Source of the DNA: Saccharomycodes ludwigii
Taxonomy: Eukaryota; Ascomycota; Saccharomycetes; Saccharomycodales; Saccharomycodaceae
NCBI RefSeq assembly: GCF_020623625.1
Contig: NC_060205.1
Span: forward strand, 799,501-863,500
Direction of reading: 5' to 3'
DNA length: 64,000 nt
The notes beneath the pieces were generated by a model. It was not told where the DNA came from. It saw only the letters and a list, made by a program, of their open reading frames with translations, and searched no databases. The position numbers were made by a program, and so were the translations under genes. Positions 10,013-19,889 of this stretch are shown in pieces. Position 1 is the stretch's first letter, and the number at the start of each line of letters is the position of its first letter.

Positions 10013-10609
10013 CTAATGGCAGGCCATACCTTCTAAATCTTCCTCTTGGGCACAAGCATTAGGGTTGGTGTTGGGTAAGCCATTTGACCCGGGGCAATTC
10101 CAATGATAATGTCCTAAAAATGCACCAATAACAACACTCAACATCAACCAGCCATTATAAGTCATAAAAACAAGCATTAACATAAAAGAATACCCAACTT
10201 GTACAGAATAATACAAACTTTCTCTAATTTTGAATTTCTGGTACTGCTTACTATTTTCTGGTGTACTGTTGAGTTTAATCGTCAAGAAACTTTTTCTATA
10301 TCTAGTAACCTTATATTTCAAATATTCATAAAACTGAGCTATTATAATAATAAGCAAACAACTCAATATTAATTCAAAAAAATTTTTAATACGCCACCAT
10401 TTAAATATAACACAAGTATTTGTATAGTTCCATGTAAACGTCATGGACATTGAACATTTGCCCATATCACCATGAGTATTGTGGCTACCATCAGGTGGCA
10501 TACTGTGCATTGAGTCTGGTTTTTTAGTAGTAGAGGTAACAATAGTAGCAGTAGTAGCAAGTAAATGATGTTTCATATTATTATGGTTCATTGTTAGCTG
10601 ATTGAACAC
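10013..10609 (-). CDS. CTR2: Vacuolar copper transporter Ctr2
   Basis: Ctr-family Cu(I) channel; in S. cerevisiae Ctr2 releases copper from the vacuole. The His/Met-rich N-terminus includes KHHLL, MHSM and KCSMSM (Met/Cys residues 52-56). Three membrane spans are at about 76-94, 137-153 and 154-170. The hallmark MxxxM copper motif of TM2 is Met145/Met149 and the GxxxG helix-packing motif of TM3 is Gly162/Gly166. The C-terminus MACH retains the Cys-His ending seen in the family. Length 198 compares with about 189 in S. cerevisiae. Position between STB5 and ENO matches YHR175W. Confidence 0.95.
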   Translation of the reverse strand: MFNQLTMNHNNMKHHLLATTATIVTSTTKKPDSMHSMPPDGSHNTHGDMGKCSMSMTFTWNYTNTCVIFKWWRIKNFFELILSCLLIIIIAQFYEYLKYKVTRYRKSFLTIKLNSTPENSKQYQKFKIRESLYYSVQVGYSFMLMLVFMTYNGWLMLSVVIGAFLGHYHWNCPGSNGLPNTNPNACAQEEDLEGMACH

Positions 10610-11276
10610 TGAGTTTATCTTTGCAGCTGTAATCTACAAGCTAGAAAACAAAAGCCTAAAAAAAAAAAAAAAAAAAAAAGGAAAATAAAAAATATAAACA
10701 AAATATATATATTTTTTCTTTCTTTTCTTTTCTAAAAGGTCGAAAATATAATAAAAATAACACCGCACATTTTTAATCTATCTAAGAAAAAACAGCAGCA
10801 AATAAAATTAACACCGTTAATATAAAAAAATTGATTGAATATTCTGAATGGATTTATCTTTCTGTGTTTAATAAAAAGGATAAATAGATAGAAAGATAGC
10901 CATTATAGAAATAACCAACAGATAAACTTATTTTATAAAATATAAATAAAGTATAATAAATAAATAAATAAAAATAGCAACCATCACCGCGTAACAAAAG
11001 CCTGTCACCAATTCCCATCCATCTCTCACCAACCTCATCAAATAAAAAAAAAGAAAAATATATACATATTCATATATGTAAAAACATCTACTCAGTTCAC
11101 CTCCCTCGTCCCATCATAACAATAACAAAATAATAATAATAAAAAAAAAATTTTTTTCACTCATAAAAAAAGCTTTACGTTATATATATATAATAAAAAG
11201 ACATAAATTATATAGTAAAAAATTATATACTTAAAAATAAAAAGTGCATCATTAATACTCTAAGCAATAATTAAAT
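10610..11276. other. CTR2 upstream / ENO downstream region
   Basis: No gene seen. Very A/T-rich sequence with an A-tract next to the CTR2 start (about 10658-10679), a GATA-rich patch (about 10879-10925) and AT runs (about 11181-11191). I did not recognise a copper-responsive element. Confidence 0.6.
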
Positions 11277-12596
11277 TTATAATTTGTTACCGTGGTGGAA
11301 GTTCTTACCAGCGTAAATAGCCTTACCAGCCAATTGTTCTTCAATTCTCAAGATTTGGTTGTACTTAGCCAATCTTTCACCACGAGCTGGAGCACCAGTC
11401 TTGATTTGACCAGTTCTCAAACCAACAACCAAGTCAGCAATGAAGGTATCTTCAGTTTCACCAGATCTGTGGGAAACCATAACACCCCAGTTAGCAGCAA
11501 AGGAGCCGTTGGCAGCTTCAATGGATTCGGTCAAAGTACCAATTTGGTTGACCTTCAACAACAAAGCGTTAGCAGCCTTCTTTTCAATGGCAGTCTTAAT
11601 TCTGATTGGGTTGGTGACAGTCAAATCATCAGCAACAATTTGGACACCAGCCTTTTCAGCAATTGGCAAGAAGTGAGCCCAAGCAGCCCAGTCATCTTGT
11701 TCAAATGGATCTTCAATAGAAACAATTGGGTACTTAGCCATCAAACCTTCGTACATCTTAGCTAATTCTGGACCAGACAACCATTTAGATGGGTCAGATT
11801 TTGGATTTTTGAAGTCCAAATCGTACTTACCTTCCTTAGCAAATTCAGAAGAAGCAACATCCAAAGCAATAGAAATCTTACCTTCGTAACCAGCGGCCTT
11901 AATAGCATCGGTAATCAAATCCAAAGCTTCTTCAGCAGTTTCGATATCTGGAGCAACACCACCTTCGTCACCAACGTTACCGGCAGAAGAACCGTATCTC
12001 TTCTTGGCCAAGGATTTCAAGTTGTGGTAGACTTCAGAACCCATTCTCATACCTTCACTGAAGGATTCAGCACCAATTGGAGCAATCATAAATTCTTGCA
12101 AAGCCAAAGAACCACCAGCGTGGGAACCACCGTTCAAAACATTCAAGAATGGAACTGGCAAGACGTATGGGGTCTTAGCACCAGACAAATCTTTCAAGTG
12201 AACGTACAATGGAACGTTTCTTTCAGCGGCAGCAGCAACGGCAATAGCCATGGAGACACCCAAAATAGCGTTAGCACCCAACTTGGATTTGTTTGGAGTA
12301 CCATCCAATTCCAACAATAATTTATCGGCAGCCTTTTGGTCTTTAACATCCAAGTTAGCCTTGACGACAGCTGGGGCAATGACGTTGTTGACGTTGGCAA
12401 CAGCCTTCAAAACACCCTTACCTAACCATTTGGATTTGTCACCATCTCTCATTTCCAAAGCTTCGTGGACACCAGTAGAAGCACCGGATGGAACAATAGC
12501 TCTGAAAACACCTTTTTCGGTGGTAACTTCAACTTCGACAGTTGGGTTACCTCTGGAGTCGTAAACGGATCTAGCATAAACCTTAGAAATAGCCAT
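11277..12596 (-). CDS. ENO1: Enolase
   Basis: Glycolytic enolase: 2-phosphoglycerate to phosphoenolpyruvate in the cytosol. The full-length 439-residue protein keeps all hallmark residues: Glu168 and Glu211 in the active site, metal ligands Asp246, Glu295 and Asp323, Lys348 (LLLKVNQIG), and His376 in the signature [13 protein letters not shown]. Codon choice is strongly biased, as expected for very high expression. Compared with S. cerevisiae Eno1 there is a three-residue insertion just before [12 protein letters not shown]2 and SPC97 on either side match the ENO2 locus, while PUP2 and GCN5 nearby match the ENO1 locus. This is therefore the single ancestral enolase gene, and the symbol ENO1 is used loosely. 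Confidence 0.98.
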   Translation of the reverse strand: MAISKVYARSVYDSRGNPTVEVEVTTEKGVFRAIVPSGASTGVHEALEMRDGDKSKWLGKGVLKAVANVNNVIAPAVVKANLDVKDQKAADKLLLELDGTPNKSKLGANAILGVSMAIAVAAAAERNVPLYVHLKDLSGAKTPYVLPVPFLNVLNGGSHAGGSLALQEFMIAPIGAESFSEGMRMGSEVYHNLKSLAKKRYGSSAGNVGDEGGVAPDIETAEEALDLITDAIKAAGYEGKISIALDVASSEFAKEGKYDLDFKNPKSDPSKWLSGPELAKMYEGLMAKYPIVSIEDPFEQDDWAAWAHFLPIAEKAGVQIVADDLTVTNPIRIKTAIEKKAANALLLKVNQIGTLTESIEAANGSFAANWGVMVSHRSGETEDTFIADLVVGLRTGQIKTGAPARGERLAKYNQILRIEEQLAGKAIYAGKNFHHGNKL

Positions 12597-12770
12597 TGTG
12601 TATATTATAAATTATTTGTTTTGTTTGTTTGTGTTGCGATACTTAATAAATATCTTTATGGTTTTTTTAGTTTTTTCTATAATAAATATTAAGGGAAATG
12701 AATAAATTAAAGAATTAAAAATAAATGAAAGCATCAATAAGATTTTGGAAATATAACTTTTAAGTTCAAG

Positions 12771-12778
12771 TTTATATA
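12771..12778 (-). promoter_or_regulatory. TATA box of enolase
   Basis: On the minus strand the sequence reads TATATAAA, about 175-180 bp upstream of the enolase ATG. This is a normal position for a strong TATA-dependent yeast glycolytic promoter. Confidence 0.6.
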
Positions 12779-13330
12779 TGAAAAAAAAATTTTTTTTTTT
12801 CTTCTCTCCCCTTCTTCCAAAAATGCCAGAATCCAAAAAAAATAAAAAAATAAAAAAAAAAATAATAATAATAACCTTTTTTTCACATAAGAATAATACT
12901 ATGATGATTCTGATGCTTATGATGATGACGATGATGATGATGATGATAATTGTATAAAAATCATTCCATATTAATTTTCTTCCCCTTTGGTGCTGATTTT
13001 CTTTTTCTTTTTAGCAAATAAGTTAATGAAATTGTTCTACCGTTATTGTTATGGTTATGGTTGTTAAACAGAAAAATTATATACCGTACACTTTATTTTT
13101 AATTCTTTTGTATTCTTCCTTTTTCTTTTACAAGAATATCTTTCGGAATCCAGTAAAAAAAAAAAAAAAAAAGTTGAAAATATGCGTGCAATGTAAAAGA
13201 AGAATATACCGATTATGCCTCTTCCTCTTTTTCTTTTTTAAAATTACAAGAATCTACGGGAAACGCTATTACAATTAATGCGTACTTCCACTATAAAAAA
13301 AATCGCTATTATAATATTTTTACTGGAGTC

Positions 13331-13350
13331 ACACCCAAAATGTATCTTCC
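13331..13350 (+). promoter_or_regulatory. Possible Rap1/Gcr1 upstream activating block of enolase
   Basis: ACACCCAAAATGT resembles a Rap1 site (ACACCCRYACA) and is followed three bases later by CTTCC, the Gcr1 core. This pairing is the usual layout of glycolytic activating sequences. It lies about 740 bp upstream of the enolase ATG, and the Rap1 match is imperfect in its right half. Confidence 0.35.
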
Positions 13351-13509
13351 TCCTCTCTCCCCCAGAAAAATATAATAGTAAATGATACACGCTTCAAATA
13401 TGTTGTGCATATCTTTCTCAAGATCATTACACCAACAAAGCTCCGGGTGTAAAAGAATATCCAAGAATCAAAAAGAACAATCAAGTATAATTAGTCCACT
13501 AATAAATAT

Positions 13510-13591
13510 GTCACGTGCTATGTTTTTCTTTTTATTACGGGAAAAACAAAAATATATATATATTATACATTTGATGTCCGAAGAAACAAAA
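13510..13591 (+). other. Point-centromere-like motif pair (speculative)
   Basis: GTCACGTG at 13510-13517 is a perfect CDEI consensus (RTCACRTG). On the same strand 48 bp farther, 13566-13591 fits the CDEIII consensus at about 16 of 22 specified positions, including the core TTTGATGTCCGAA and a downstream A-run. The 48-bp spacer is about 83% A/T. Against it, the spacer is shorter than the 78-86 bp of S. cerevisiae CDEII, and the ancestral gene order has no centromere here that I know of. GTCACGTG could equally be a Cbf1 or other bHLH site in the enolase promoter. Confidence 0.2.
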
Positions 13592-13609
13592 CGCAGCCTA
13601 GATCAATAA

Positions 13610-13813
13610 AATGTTGAGAAATCTAACTGCATTACAAGGGGACAAAAACTTGACACAAACTGCCTACTGAATGGAAAAAAGAAGATTGCTTCTTTTGATG
13701 ACCTTGTTCAATTCTACAAAAAAGGTTACGAAAAGACATTGACTATCATGGATCTAGAGTATTCATATTCAATGAAGAAAAGCTATAAGAGCACTCACCT
13801 TCCTCTTATTTAA
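13610..13813 (+). other. Unassigned start-less coding-like stretch
   Basis: 67 codons stay open here despite the A/T-rich background. The inferred peptide is of ordinary composition rather than homopolymer-derived (for example KKKIASFDDLVQFYKKGYEK). It has no ATG at its beginning and I recognise no family. It could be a gene relic, an exon whose first part I cannot place, or chance. It lies downstream of SPC97 on the opposite strand. Confidence 0.25.
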
Positions 13814-13947
13814 AAAATAAAAATAAAAAAAAAAAAGGATCAATTATTTAAATCTTGAATGTTATTTTTTTTCATCAACAACTGCTGCAGATTTCTAACC
13901 AACTGTTACGCCACACTTAATTTTTTTTTTTTTTTTTTTCAACCAAA

Positions 13948-16716
13948 CTACGCAACAACAATGTTTTGTAAATTGTTTAATAAGAAAACGTCACTGCCAA
14001 AATAATAACTTATTCCCTCACAGTACACTTGTAAATGTTCATTAAAAGAATTGTTAAACTTAACATGAGTCTCTTCCAACTCCTTAATTACCAAAAAGGC
14101 CATGTTTATATCATCAGTATCATCATTTCCTGTCTTCTGTTGTTGTCCTCCCAATGTCATCAACGATAATATCTTAAATAGCTTACTTCTGAGACCTGTG
14201 ATGTACTTACAAAATTTATAAATAATTTCAAATATTTTGTTTTCAATATTAATTAAACTGCTATTTGTCAACCACAGATTTATCATAACCGTTGTCAAAT
14301 AATTCTGCAATAAAAGGGTCAATTCTTGAACAGTACCAATATCGGTCAAATTGACACCAATTGTGTTATTCCACTCTCTGGTGATAACATCATTCATACA
14401 ATACTCTTGTGATAGTCTTATAAATGAAATCATCCTGTGGTGTAAAAACCGTGTCTTTCTTAACCAATTTCTGACCTGCAAAATCTGCCTTTTATAAATG
14501 GTGTTACTAGTATCAATAACTCCCATGTTACGCCAATATGGGTGTTTATTAATCTCAATCCATATATCATCTAGAATATTTCCATGATAATATAAAAGTA
14601 TTAATTTTCTTTGTATCATTTGATATTGTACAATAAATGGTCTACTGATTACGACGCTAAGTGGGAATGGGATATCTATATCAAATTGTAAGTAGTGTAC
14701 ACTGATTTTCAGCTTTGTATGTTTTTTGTCACTAGTACTGGTAGCACCGCTAATTGTGCTATCACTCAATAACATGTCTTTTAAAAACGAAAACCCCTTT
14801 CCCTCTAAATTACCCATGTTATTATATAGTGATATAGTAGAGTTATTTATTTGGGAGAATTGGTCAACTATTTCAGGTAGTGTTAATCTGTCACAATTTA
14901 AGTTCAGTTTCAAAAACGGCCATATATTGGCATTATTACTTCCATTATTGGCACTATTAATACCATGATTTGTGTCAGTACTCTTATGTCTATAATTTGA
15001 TGTTATTACATCTTGATATTTGTTTTTTAATTTAGATAATATAATTTTACTTGGATGTCTTGTTAATTCAACTAGTGCTGAATTCATAAATTCTGGTAAA
15101 AAAAATTTACACATTGTATCGCCACAACCAGCAGAACTGATACCGCTTGTAGTAACAAACATAAAATTTTTTTGTAGCAGATTGTTCAATATCTCCTCAA
15201 ATTTATAATTTTGGAAAAACAATTCTAAAATTTTCTTATTAGCCTGTTCGTATAGTCTATCAACTTGTACACGCAATAGAGTTGGATCTTCCAAACCGGT
15301 TATTTGACACTGTTGTCCTTGTTTTTCTGTTACTCCTGCCATCGGCATACTTCTATTTGTGAATTCTAGGTCCTTATCTTCTGTCCTACTATAATCTTCT
15401 GGTATAATTAAATGATACACATTCAACAACTTGCCACACAATAATATCTTGTATAATAATATACTTCTGCTATTAGTAGCAGTACTGCCGCTGTTATTCT
15501 GCGTAATGGACCCACAAAATATATCCAATAGTCCATCCTTTCTAATATTATATTTAGTATCCCACAGCCTTTCGTTATTCAAAACCAAATCGGGAGAATT
15601 ATCGGATATCAAAAATTCATCAAACGGGTCTTTTAAAATACCCTTGGTACACCATAAATTTAACATTTCAAGATAGATAGATGTAAGTTCCGCGTACAAT
15701 TCATTAAAAAATGAAAAACTACTATCAGATAAAATGCCAGTGCTGTTGGACCCAACACTATTTCCGGTACCTGGCGTTAATAATAGTACCGATTTGACTA
15801 TTTTAAGGATACAGCCGCCTTTGGGTACCTCGTTTATCTTGGTATCAAAGGGGAAAGTGTTCATCTGGCTGAAAATATCTGCATTATTGCCATCCTTACC
15901 ATTTAGGACACTAGTATCGTTGTCACTTTTCATATCATTTATAAACTCATTGAATTCCATTTCATTTCTGTCTATTTCCTTCCTAATATTATATTCCTGT
16001 ATAATTTTAGTCACAATCTCGTATAATTTTCGTAAAATAGTTAGGTTACCACTCACTTCTAGGTCCTGTTGTAAGTTTCTAATGGAGTATCCTATTGAAT
16101 TATTAAATTTGTATTCCACATCTTCTATAATGAACTTCATATATTTTTTTATTAAAAAGTTTCTCATGATAAAACACAATCTTTGTAAAATTTTCCCATA
16201 CTTAATATTTTCTCCGGGCAACGAGGAACATGTACCTATTACTATCATCGAGAAATTTTCTATAAAATTGTACATTTTCGCACACTTAACGAACAGTTTT
16301 GCATAATGCTTTAATGTTGGATCCATGTGTTTGGCAATTTTATATTCAGGTACATGAATATCACTTATATCTGTGTTATTAGTAATGCTTCTATTGGTAT
16401 AGTCGATTGAAGTGTGTTTACTATATCTTATATAAATACCTTCCTGTCCTAATAAAATATGCAATATATCCCTTAATATTAAACTCTCTTGTATGTGGAA
16501 GTTTTTAATTTCAGTCAAAGGGATTGAAGAACATTTTAAATTTTCTTGTGTAGTGGGGCCATAATTCACAGTACGTGATAATAGTAGTTTTTTCTGTTGA
16601 GCATTGGTTTTATTTACTGGATCGTAATTAGTATTATTATGTTCACTGGATTCATAATCTGTTATATCTGGTAGTAAGTAAACACAATCTACAAAAGATG
16701 AATTGTTCATTTCCAC
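13948..16716 (-). CDS. SPC97: Spc97, gamma-tubulin complex component (GCP2)
   Basis: Subunit of the gamma-tubulin small complex at the spindle pole body, where it nucleates microtubules together with Spc98 and Tub4. The conserved N-terminal grip1 start is visible as IQESLILRDILHILLGQEGIYI (about 72-93). Grip2-like C-terminal helices follow (for example VQYQMIQRKLILLYYHG and LRKTRFLHHRMISFI). Length 922 compares with about 823 in S. cerevisiae; the extra residues are Asn/Ser/Thr-rich loops. Synteny with YHR172W (two genes from CTR2, next to enolase) supports the call. Spc97 diverges fast, so the name leans partly on position. Confidence 0.9.
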   Translation of the reverse strand: MEMNNSSFVDCVYLLPDITDYESSEHNNTNYDPVNKTNAQQKKLLLSRTVNYGPTTQENLKCSSIPLTEIKNFHIQESLILRDILHILLGQEGIYIRYSKHTSIDYTNRSITNNTDISDIHVPEYKIAKHMDPTLKHYAKLFVKCAKMYNFIENFSMIVIGTCSSLPGENIKYGKILQRLCFIMRNFLIKKYMKFIIEDVEYKFNNSIGYSIRNLQQDLEVSGNLTILRKLYEIVTKIIQEYNIRKEIDRNEMEFNEFINDMKSDNDTSVLNGKDGNNADIFSQMNTFPFDTKINEVPKGGCILKIVKSVLLLTPGTGNSVGSNSTGILSDSSFSFFNELYAELTSIYLEMLNLWCTKGILKDPFDEFLISDNSPDLVLNNERLWDTKYNIRKDGLLDIFCGSITQNNSGSTATNSRSILLYKILLCGKLLNVYHLIIPEDYSRTEDKDLEFTNRSMPMAGVTEKQGQQCQITGLEDPTLLRVQVDRLYEQANKKILELFFQNYKFEEILNNLLQKNFMFVTTSGISSAGCGDTMCKFFLPEFMNSALVELTRHPSKIILSKLKNKYQDVITSNYRHKSTDTNHGINSANNGSNNANIWPFLKLNLNCDRLTLPEIVDQFSQINNSTISLYNNMGNLEGKGFSFLKDMLLSDSTISGATSTSDKKHTKLKISVHYLQFDIDIPFPLSVVISRPFIVQYQMIQRKLILLYYHGNILDDIWIEINKHPYWRNMGVIDTSNTIYKRQILQVRNWLRKTRFLHHRMISFIRLSQEYCMNDVITREWNNTIGVNLTDIGTVQELTLLLQNYLTTVMINLWLTNSSLINIENKIFEIIYKFCKYITGLRSKLFKILSLMTLGGQQQKTGNDDTDDINMAFLVIKELEETHVKFNNSFNEHLQVYCEGISYYFGSDVFLLNNLQNIVVA

Positions 16717-16954
16717 TTTGGTATGATTTTGTTGCTATGTGGTTCGTTCTTTTTCTTTTTTTGTTTATTTGTTTACCTTTTACAAAGAACTAACAAATAG
16801 TTGAAAAAAAAAAAAAAAAGGATAGATTTTGTTATTGTACAAGGTAACATTTTATTCATTTTCATTTGTTAGAATTGAATTTTATTTATTTTAATTGAAA
16901 CAAACACAAACATAAAAACAATCAAGCAAAAATAAACAAAATAAACGTACTTTG

Positions 16955-16961
16955 TTACCCG
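16955..16961 (-). promoter_or_regulatory. Reb1-type site
   Basis: TTACCCG on the plus strand is the reverse of the Reb1 core CGGGTAA. A Reb1 site in the middle of a divergent promoter would fit its known role in keeping a nucleosome-free region. Confidence 0.5.
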
Positions 16962-17059
16962 AATACATAAATATATATATATATTATCCAATATTTTTTT
17001 CTTTTTTTTTTTGGTCGTTTTTTTTTATAGTTATTTTCTATATCTCACTAATTGTAAAA

Positions 17060-17068
17060 AGTGGCAAA
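17060..17068 (+). promoter_or_regulatory. PACE-like Rpn4 site of PUP2
   Basis: AGTGGCAAA differs at one base from the proteasome-associated control element GGTGGCAAA. It sits 103 bp before the PUP2 ATG in the forward orientation. Rpn4 control of proteasome subunits is well established in yeasts. Confidence 0.6.
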
Positions 17069-17170
17069 ACACATCTTAATTATATTACTAACAATCGTAA
17101 AGAGAAAAAAGAAAGATAATCAACATAAAAAAAAAATATATATATATAACTTAAATACAAAAAGCTTACA

Positions 17171-17965
17171 ATGTTTTTAACACGTAGTGAATATGATCGT
17201 GGTGTTAGCACTTTTTCTCCAGAAGGTAGACTTTTTCAAGTTGAATATTCTTTAGAAGCTATTAAATTGGGTTCAACTGCAATTGGAATTACCACTAGTG
17301 AGGGTATAGTTTTAGGTGTTGAAAAAAGGGTTACATCCCCATTATTGGAAAGTTCCAGTATTGAAAAGATAATGGAGGTTGATAGACATATTGGTTGCGC
17401 CATGAGTGGGCTAACAGCAGATGCTCGTTCAATGATTGAGCACGCAAGAGTAAGCGCTGTAACTCATAATTTATACTATGATGAAGATATACCTGTCGAA
17501 TCACTAACGCAGTCTGTTTGTGATCTAGCATTACGATTTGGTGAAGGTGCTTCTGGTGAGGAAAGGTTAATGAGTAGGCCATTTGGCGTTGCTTTATTAA
17601 TTGCAGGATTTGATAAAGATGCTGGGTATCAATTGTATCACGCTGAACCCTCTGGTACTTTCTACCGTTACAATGCCAAAGCTATAGGGTCTGGTAATGA
17701 AGGTGCTCAATCAGAATTGCAAAATGAATATCACTCATCTTTGACTTTGAAAGAAGCTGAAGTCTTGGTTTTGAAAATTTTAAAACAAGTTATGGAGGAA
17801 AAATTAGATGAACATAATACTCAATTAAGTTCTGTCACAAAAGAAAATGGGTTCAGGGTTTACACTGACGAGGAAACTAAAAAAGTTATTGAGGTTTTAA
17901 AAGAACAAGAGCAACAACAAGAGCAAGAAAGAAACGACAATGAAGGAGATGTTGAGATGAACTAG
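17171..17965 (+). CDS. PUP2: 20S proteasome subunit alpha-5
   Basis: Alpha-ring subunit of the 20S proteasome core. The N-terminus [19 protein letters not shown] is the alpha-type signature (residues 8-26), followed by [12 protein letters not shown] typical of alpha-5. As an alpha subunit it lacks the catalytic Thr. Length 264 compares with about 260 in S. cerevisiae, and the C-terminus is a Glu/Gln-rich acidic tail. PUP2 followed by GCN5 reproduces S. cerevisiae YGR253C-YGR252W beside ENO1. The PACE-like site upstream fits shared regulation with RPT1 at 56 kb. Confidence 0.97.
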   Translation: MFLTRSEYDRGVSTFSPEGRLFQVEYSLEAIKLGSTAIGITTSEGIVLGVEKRVTSPLLESSSIEKIMEVDRHIGCAMSGLTADARSMIEHARVSAVTHNLYYDEDIPVESLTQSVCDLALRFGEGASGEERLMSRPFGVALLIAGFDKDAGYQLYHAEPSGTFYRYNAKAIGSGNEGAQSELQNEYHSSLTLKEAEVLVLKILKQVMEEKLDEHNTQLSSVTKENGFRVYTDEETKKVIEVLKEQEQQQEQERNDNEGDVEMN

Positions 17966-18143
17966 GTTATATATAGTAATGGGAGAAGGACCAGAAGGAA
18001 AGAAGCTTATAATACTTTTTTTTTTTTAATTATTGTCCGTATTAATGTTTATATATATATATACAAAGTTATATATTATTGTCCACCAGTATATCTATTA
18101 GTAAATAGCAAAACAACTATCAAAACATAAACACACGGATATA

Positions 18144-19889
18144 TCATAACAGATCTTCGTATTCAGGGAATTCCTTAATTTTACTATTAAAAAACTTTTC
18201 TAGTTTGTTAGCATATTTAAAATATGACGTATTTTCACCATTATAAGCTCTACAGTTATTAAAAATCAATCTTGCGTCGTAAATGAATTCTTCCATTTTC
18301 CCGTACCTGTTAGCCTCCAATTTTGTCTCCATAGTACTTAGATCCATAGGCTCTTTAATAAACTCATAATAGTCATGCACTTCTTCCTTATTAACAGGTT
18401 GTAAAAATGGCCATGCTGCATTATGATTTTGAAGTTCAGTCAAAATATTTTGCATTGCTGCGTAATGTGTACCCCTTTTAGGCCTTTTAGCTAATTCATC
18501 TATTTCAGGAGTCCACCCAGCTTCTTTTAAGCCTGGTATACTCAATGGGTCAATCGGCCTGATATTTTGCAAGTCTCTAAACTGTTTTAGACCTGGTCTA
18601 ATTATATGACTCTTGGACTTAGTACGTATCTTTTTTTTAATGGCAGCCTCCTGCAATAAAAGAATCTTGGCTGCATCCAAATACCGCACCCTCGGTAGCA
18701 TAGAACATTGCATCAAGGTACCACCCTCATAATCTTTAATATACCCCATCCATACTCTTCTATCTAACGTTATTTCTTTCGTAAACCCTTGTTTTTTAAA
18801 ATAACCAATGGCATAATTATCCGCATATGTTAGAAAATATTTTATGGGGGATGTTGCTCTAACGTAATCTTTCAAATGATTCATTAGATGCGCACCATAC
18901 CCTCTGACTTGTTCTGTGGAGCTGATCGCACAAAACACAATTTCTGCAAATTCCCTATCATTAAAGGGTTTATAGGTTATACCTCCAACAACCGTTAATG
19001 GCTTTCGTATGATAGCCATTGATAGATGACTCCTATCGTACACTAATCTTGCGATATATTCCTTAGGCATTTTAGGTAATTGTTTTTGAAAAATATTTTT
19101 TAAGCCCGTTAAAACCATCATATTTTCCTTAGTATTATCATTGTTGACAACTCTGAATTCAATTAGTCCCATTTTTTCTTCAATTACACTAGACCTTTCC
19201 TTATATTTCAATTTAATCCCATCAAACTCAAAAATAGTGATACCGTTTTCCCTATCAATCTCAATCTCATTCATATCTACTGTGTTATTTTCCTCTTTTA
19301 GGGAATCAACATTTTTGGCACCTTCTTTTTCGTCCTTTTGTTTTTTTTCATCTTTCTTTGTGGGTGATATAACCAAGGGCCCATTCGCAATGGTACCTTC
19401 TCTTTCTGGTTCTATCTCCACTTCTTCTTTTTCTTCGTATCTTGGATCATCTAACATATCTTTTTCTTGGGGTGCTATATTTTGTTTTTTACTTGGTGAA
19501 CTATTATTTTTTGGTTTGGAATTTAACTTAGAATTTTTATCGACGCTATTTTCCTCTAATACTTTTGCATATCCCTCAGAATTTTCAGTTTTCCTTTCGG
19601 CTTTCAAGTGCAAATCCACTGATGGAATAGTCGATGGTGACATTGATTCTTTCTGCACACGTTCTCCTTCTTTAGTTTCCTTCCCTTCTTCAGTATCTTG
19701 ATCTTCATTTTTACCTTCCTCCTTGTGTTTTGGTACTTTTGCGGTTATTGCATGCTCGTTTTCGCTTTTAAATTTTTTTTTATTTAAAATAATCATATCA
19801 GAAACGGCATCATCTTGTTCGTTTTTCACCTGGACGGATGTTAAATTAGGGTTTTCTTTTACATTAAATTTTCTTTTAAATCTAGCCAT
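18144..19889 (-). CDS. GCN5: Gcn5 histone acetyltransferase (SAGA/ADA)
   Basis: Catalytic subunit of SAGA, ADA and SLIK; it acetylates histone H3 (mainly K9, K14 and K18) and H2B. The GNAT domain spans about 240-400, with catalytic Glu316 in EFAEIVF and the acetyl-CoA loop [13 protein letters not shown]. The C-terminal bromodomain is at about 470-575 ([27 protein letters not shown]). The catalytic and bromodomain parts are nearly identical to S. cerevisiae. The protein is 581 residues against 439, because the first roughly 210 residues form a long Lys/Glu/Ser-rich, probably disordered N-terminus. The ATG at 19889 starts MARFKRKF, and no downstream Met before the conserved part is clearly better. 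It is tail-to-tail with PUP2, as in YGR252W/YGR253C. Confidence 0.98.
   Translation of the reverse strand: MARFKRKFNVKENPNLTSVQVKNEQDDAVSDMIILNKKKFKSENEHAITAKVPKHKEEGKNEDQDTEEGKETKEGERVQKESMSPSTIPSVDLHLKAERKTENSEGYAKVLEENSVDKNSKLNSKPKNNSSPSKKQNIAPQEKDMLDDPRYEEKEEVEIEPEREGTIANGPLVISPTKKDEKKQKDEKEGAKNVDSLKEENNTVDMNEIEIDRENGITIFEFDGIKLKYKERSSVIEEKMGLIEFRVVNNDNTKENMMVLTGLKNIFQKQLPKMPKEYIARLVYDRSHLSMAIIRKPLTVVGGITYKPFNDREFAEIVFCAISSTEQVRGYGAHLMNHLKDYVRATSPIKYFLTYADNYAIGYFKKQGFTKEITLDRRVWMGYIKDYEGGTLMQCSMLPRVRYLDAAKILLLQEAAIKKKIRTKSKSHIIRPGLKQFRDLQNIRPIDPLSIPGLKEAGWTPEIDELAKRPKRGTHYAAMQNILTELQNHNAAWPFLQPVNKEEVHDYYEFIKEPMDLSTMETKLEANRYGKMEEFIYDARLIFNNCRAYNGENTSYFKYANKLEKFFNSKIKEFPEYEDLL

Larger units (their letters stand above)
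12597..13947. other. Large ENO-SPC97 intergenic region
   Basis: 1351 bp, the second-longest gap in the window. It begins with the ENO leader and TATA box, then a GAT/ATG trinucleotide patch (about 12904-12950), poly-A/T runs, a Rap1-like plus CTTCC block, a centromere-like motif pair and a start-less coding-like stretch (described separately). It ends with a T19 run (13921-13939) just beyond the SPC97 stop. Confidence 0.7.
16717..17170. promoter_or_regulatory. Divergent SPC97-PUP2 promoter region
   Basis: 454 bp between two divergent starts. It contains an A-tract near SPC97 (about 16805-16819), a Reb1-type site and a PACE-like site (listed separately), an AT run (about 16972-16984) and a purine-rich PUP2 leader. 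Confidence 0.7.

Noticed and set aside
12904-12950. ATG/GAT trinucleotide run upstream of enolase
   Set aside because: It would encode only poly-Met or poly-Asp over a few codons before a stop. It is a simple repeat.
13051-13278. 75-codon open frame in the ENO-SPC97 gap
   Set aside because: Contains poly-Lys and poly-Phe runs from A/T tracts and shows no family features.
13612-13880. TGTTGA...TCAACA boundaries about 269 bp apart, like a solo LTR
   Set aside because: The terminal inverted hexamers fit an LTR, but the flanking five bases (TAAAA and ACTGC) do not form a target-site duplication. There is no primer-binding site or element coding region, and such pairs occur by chance.
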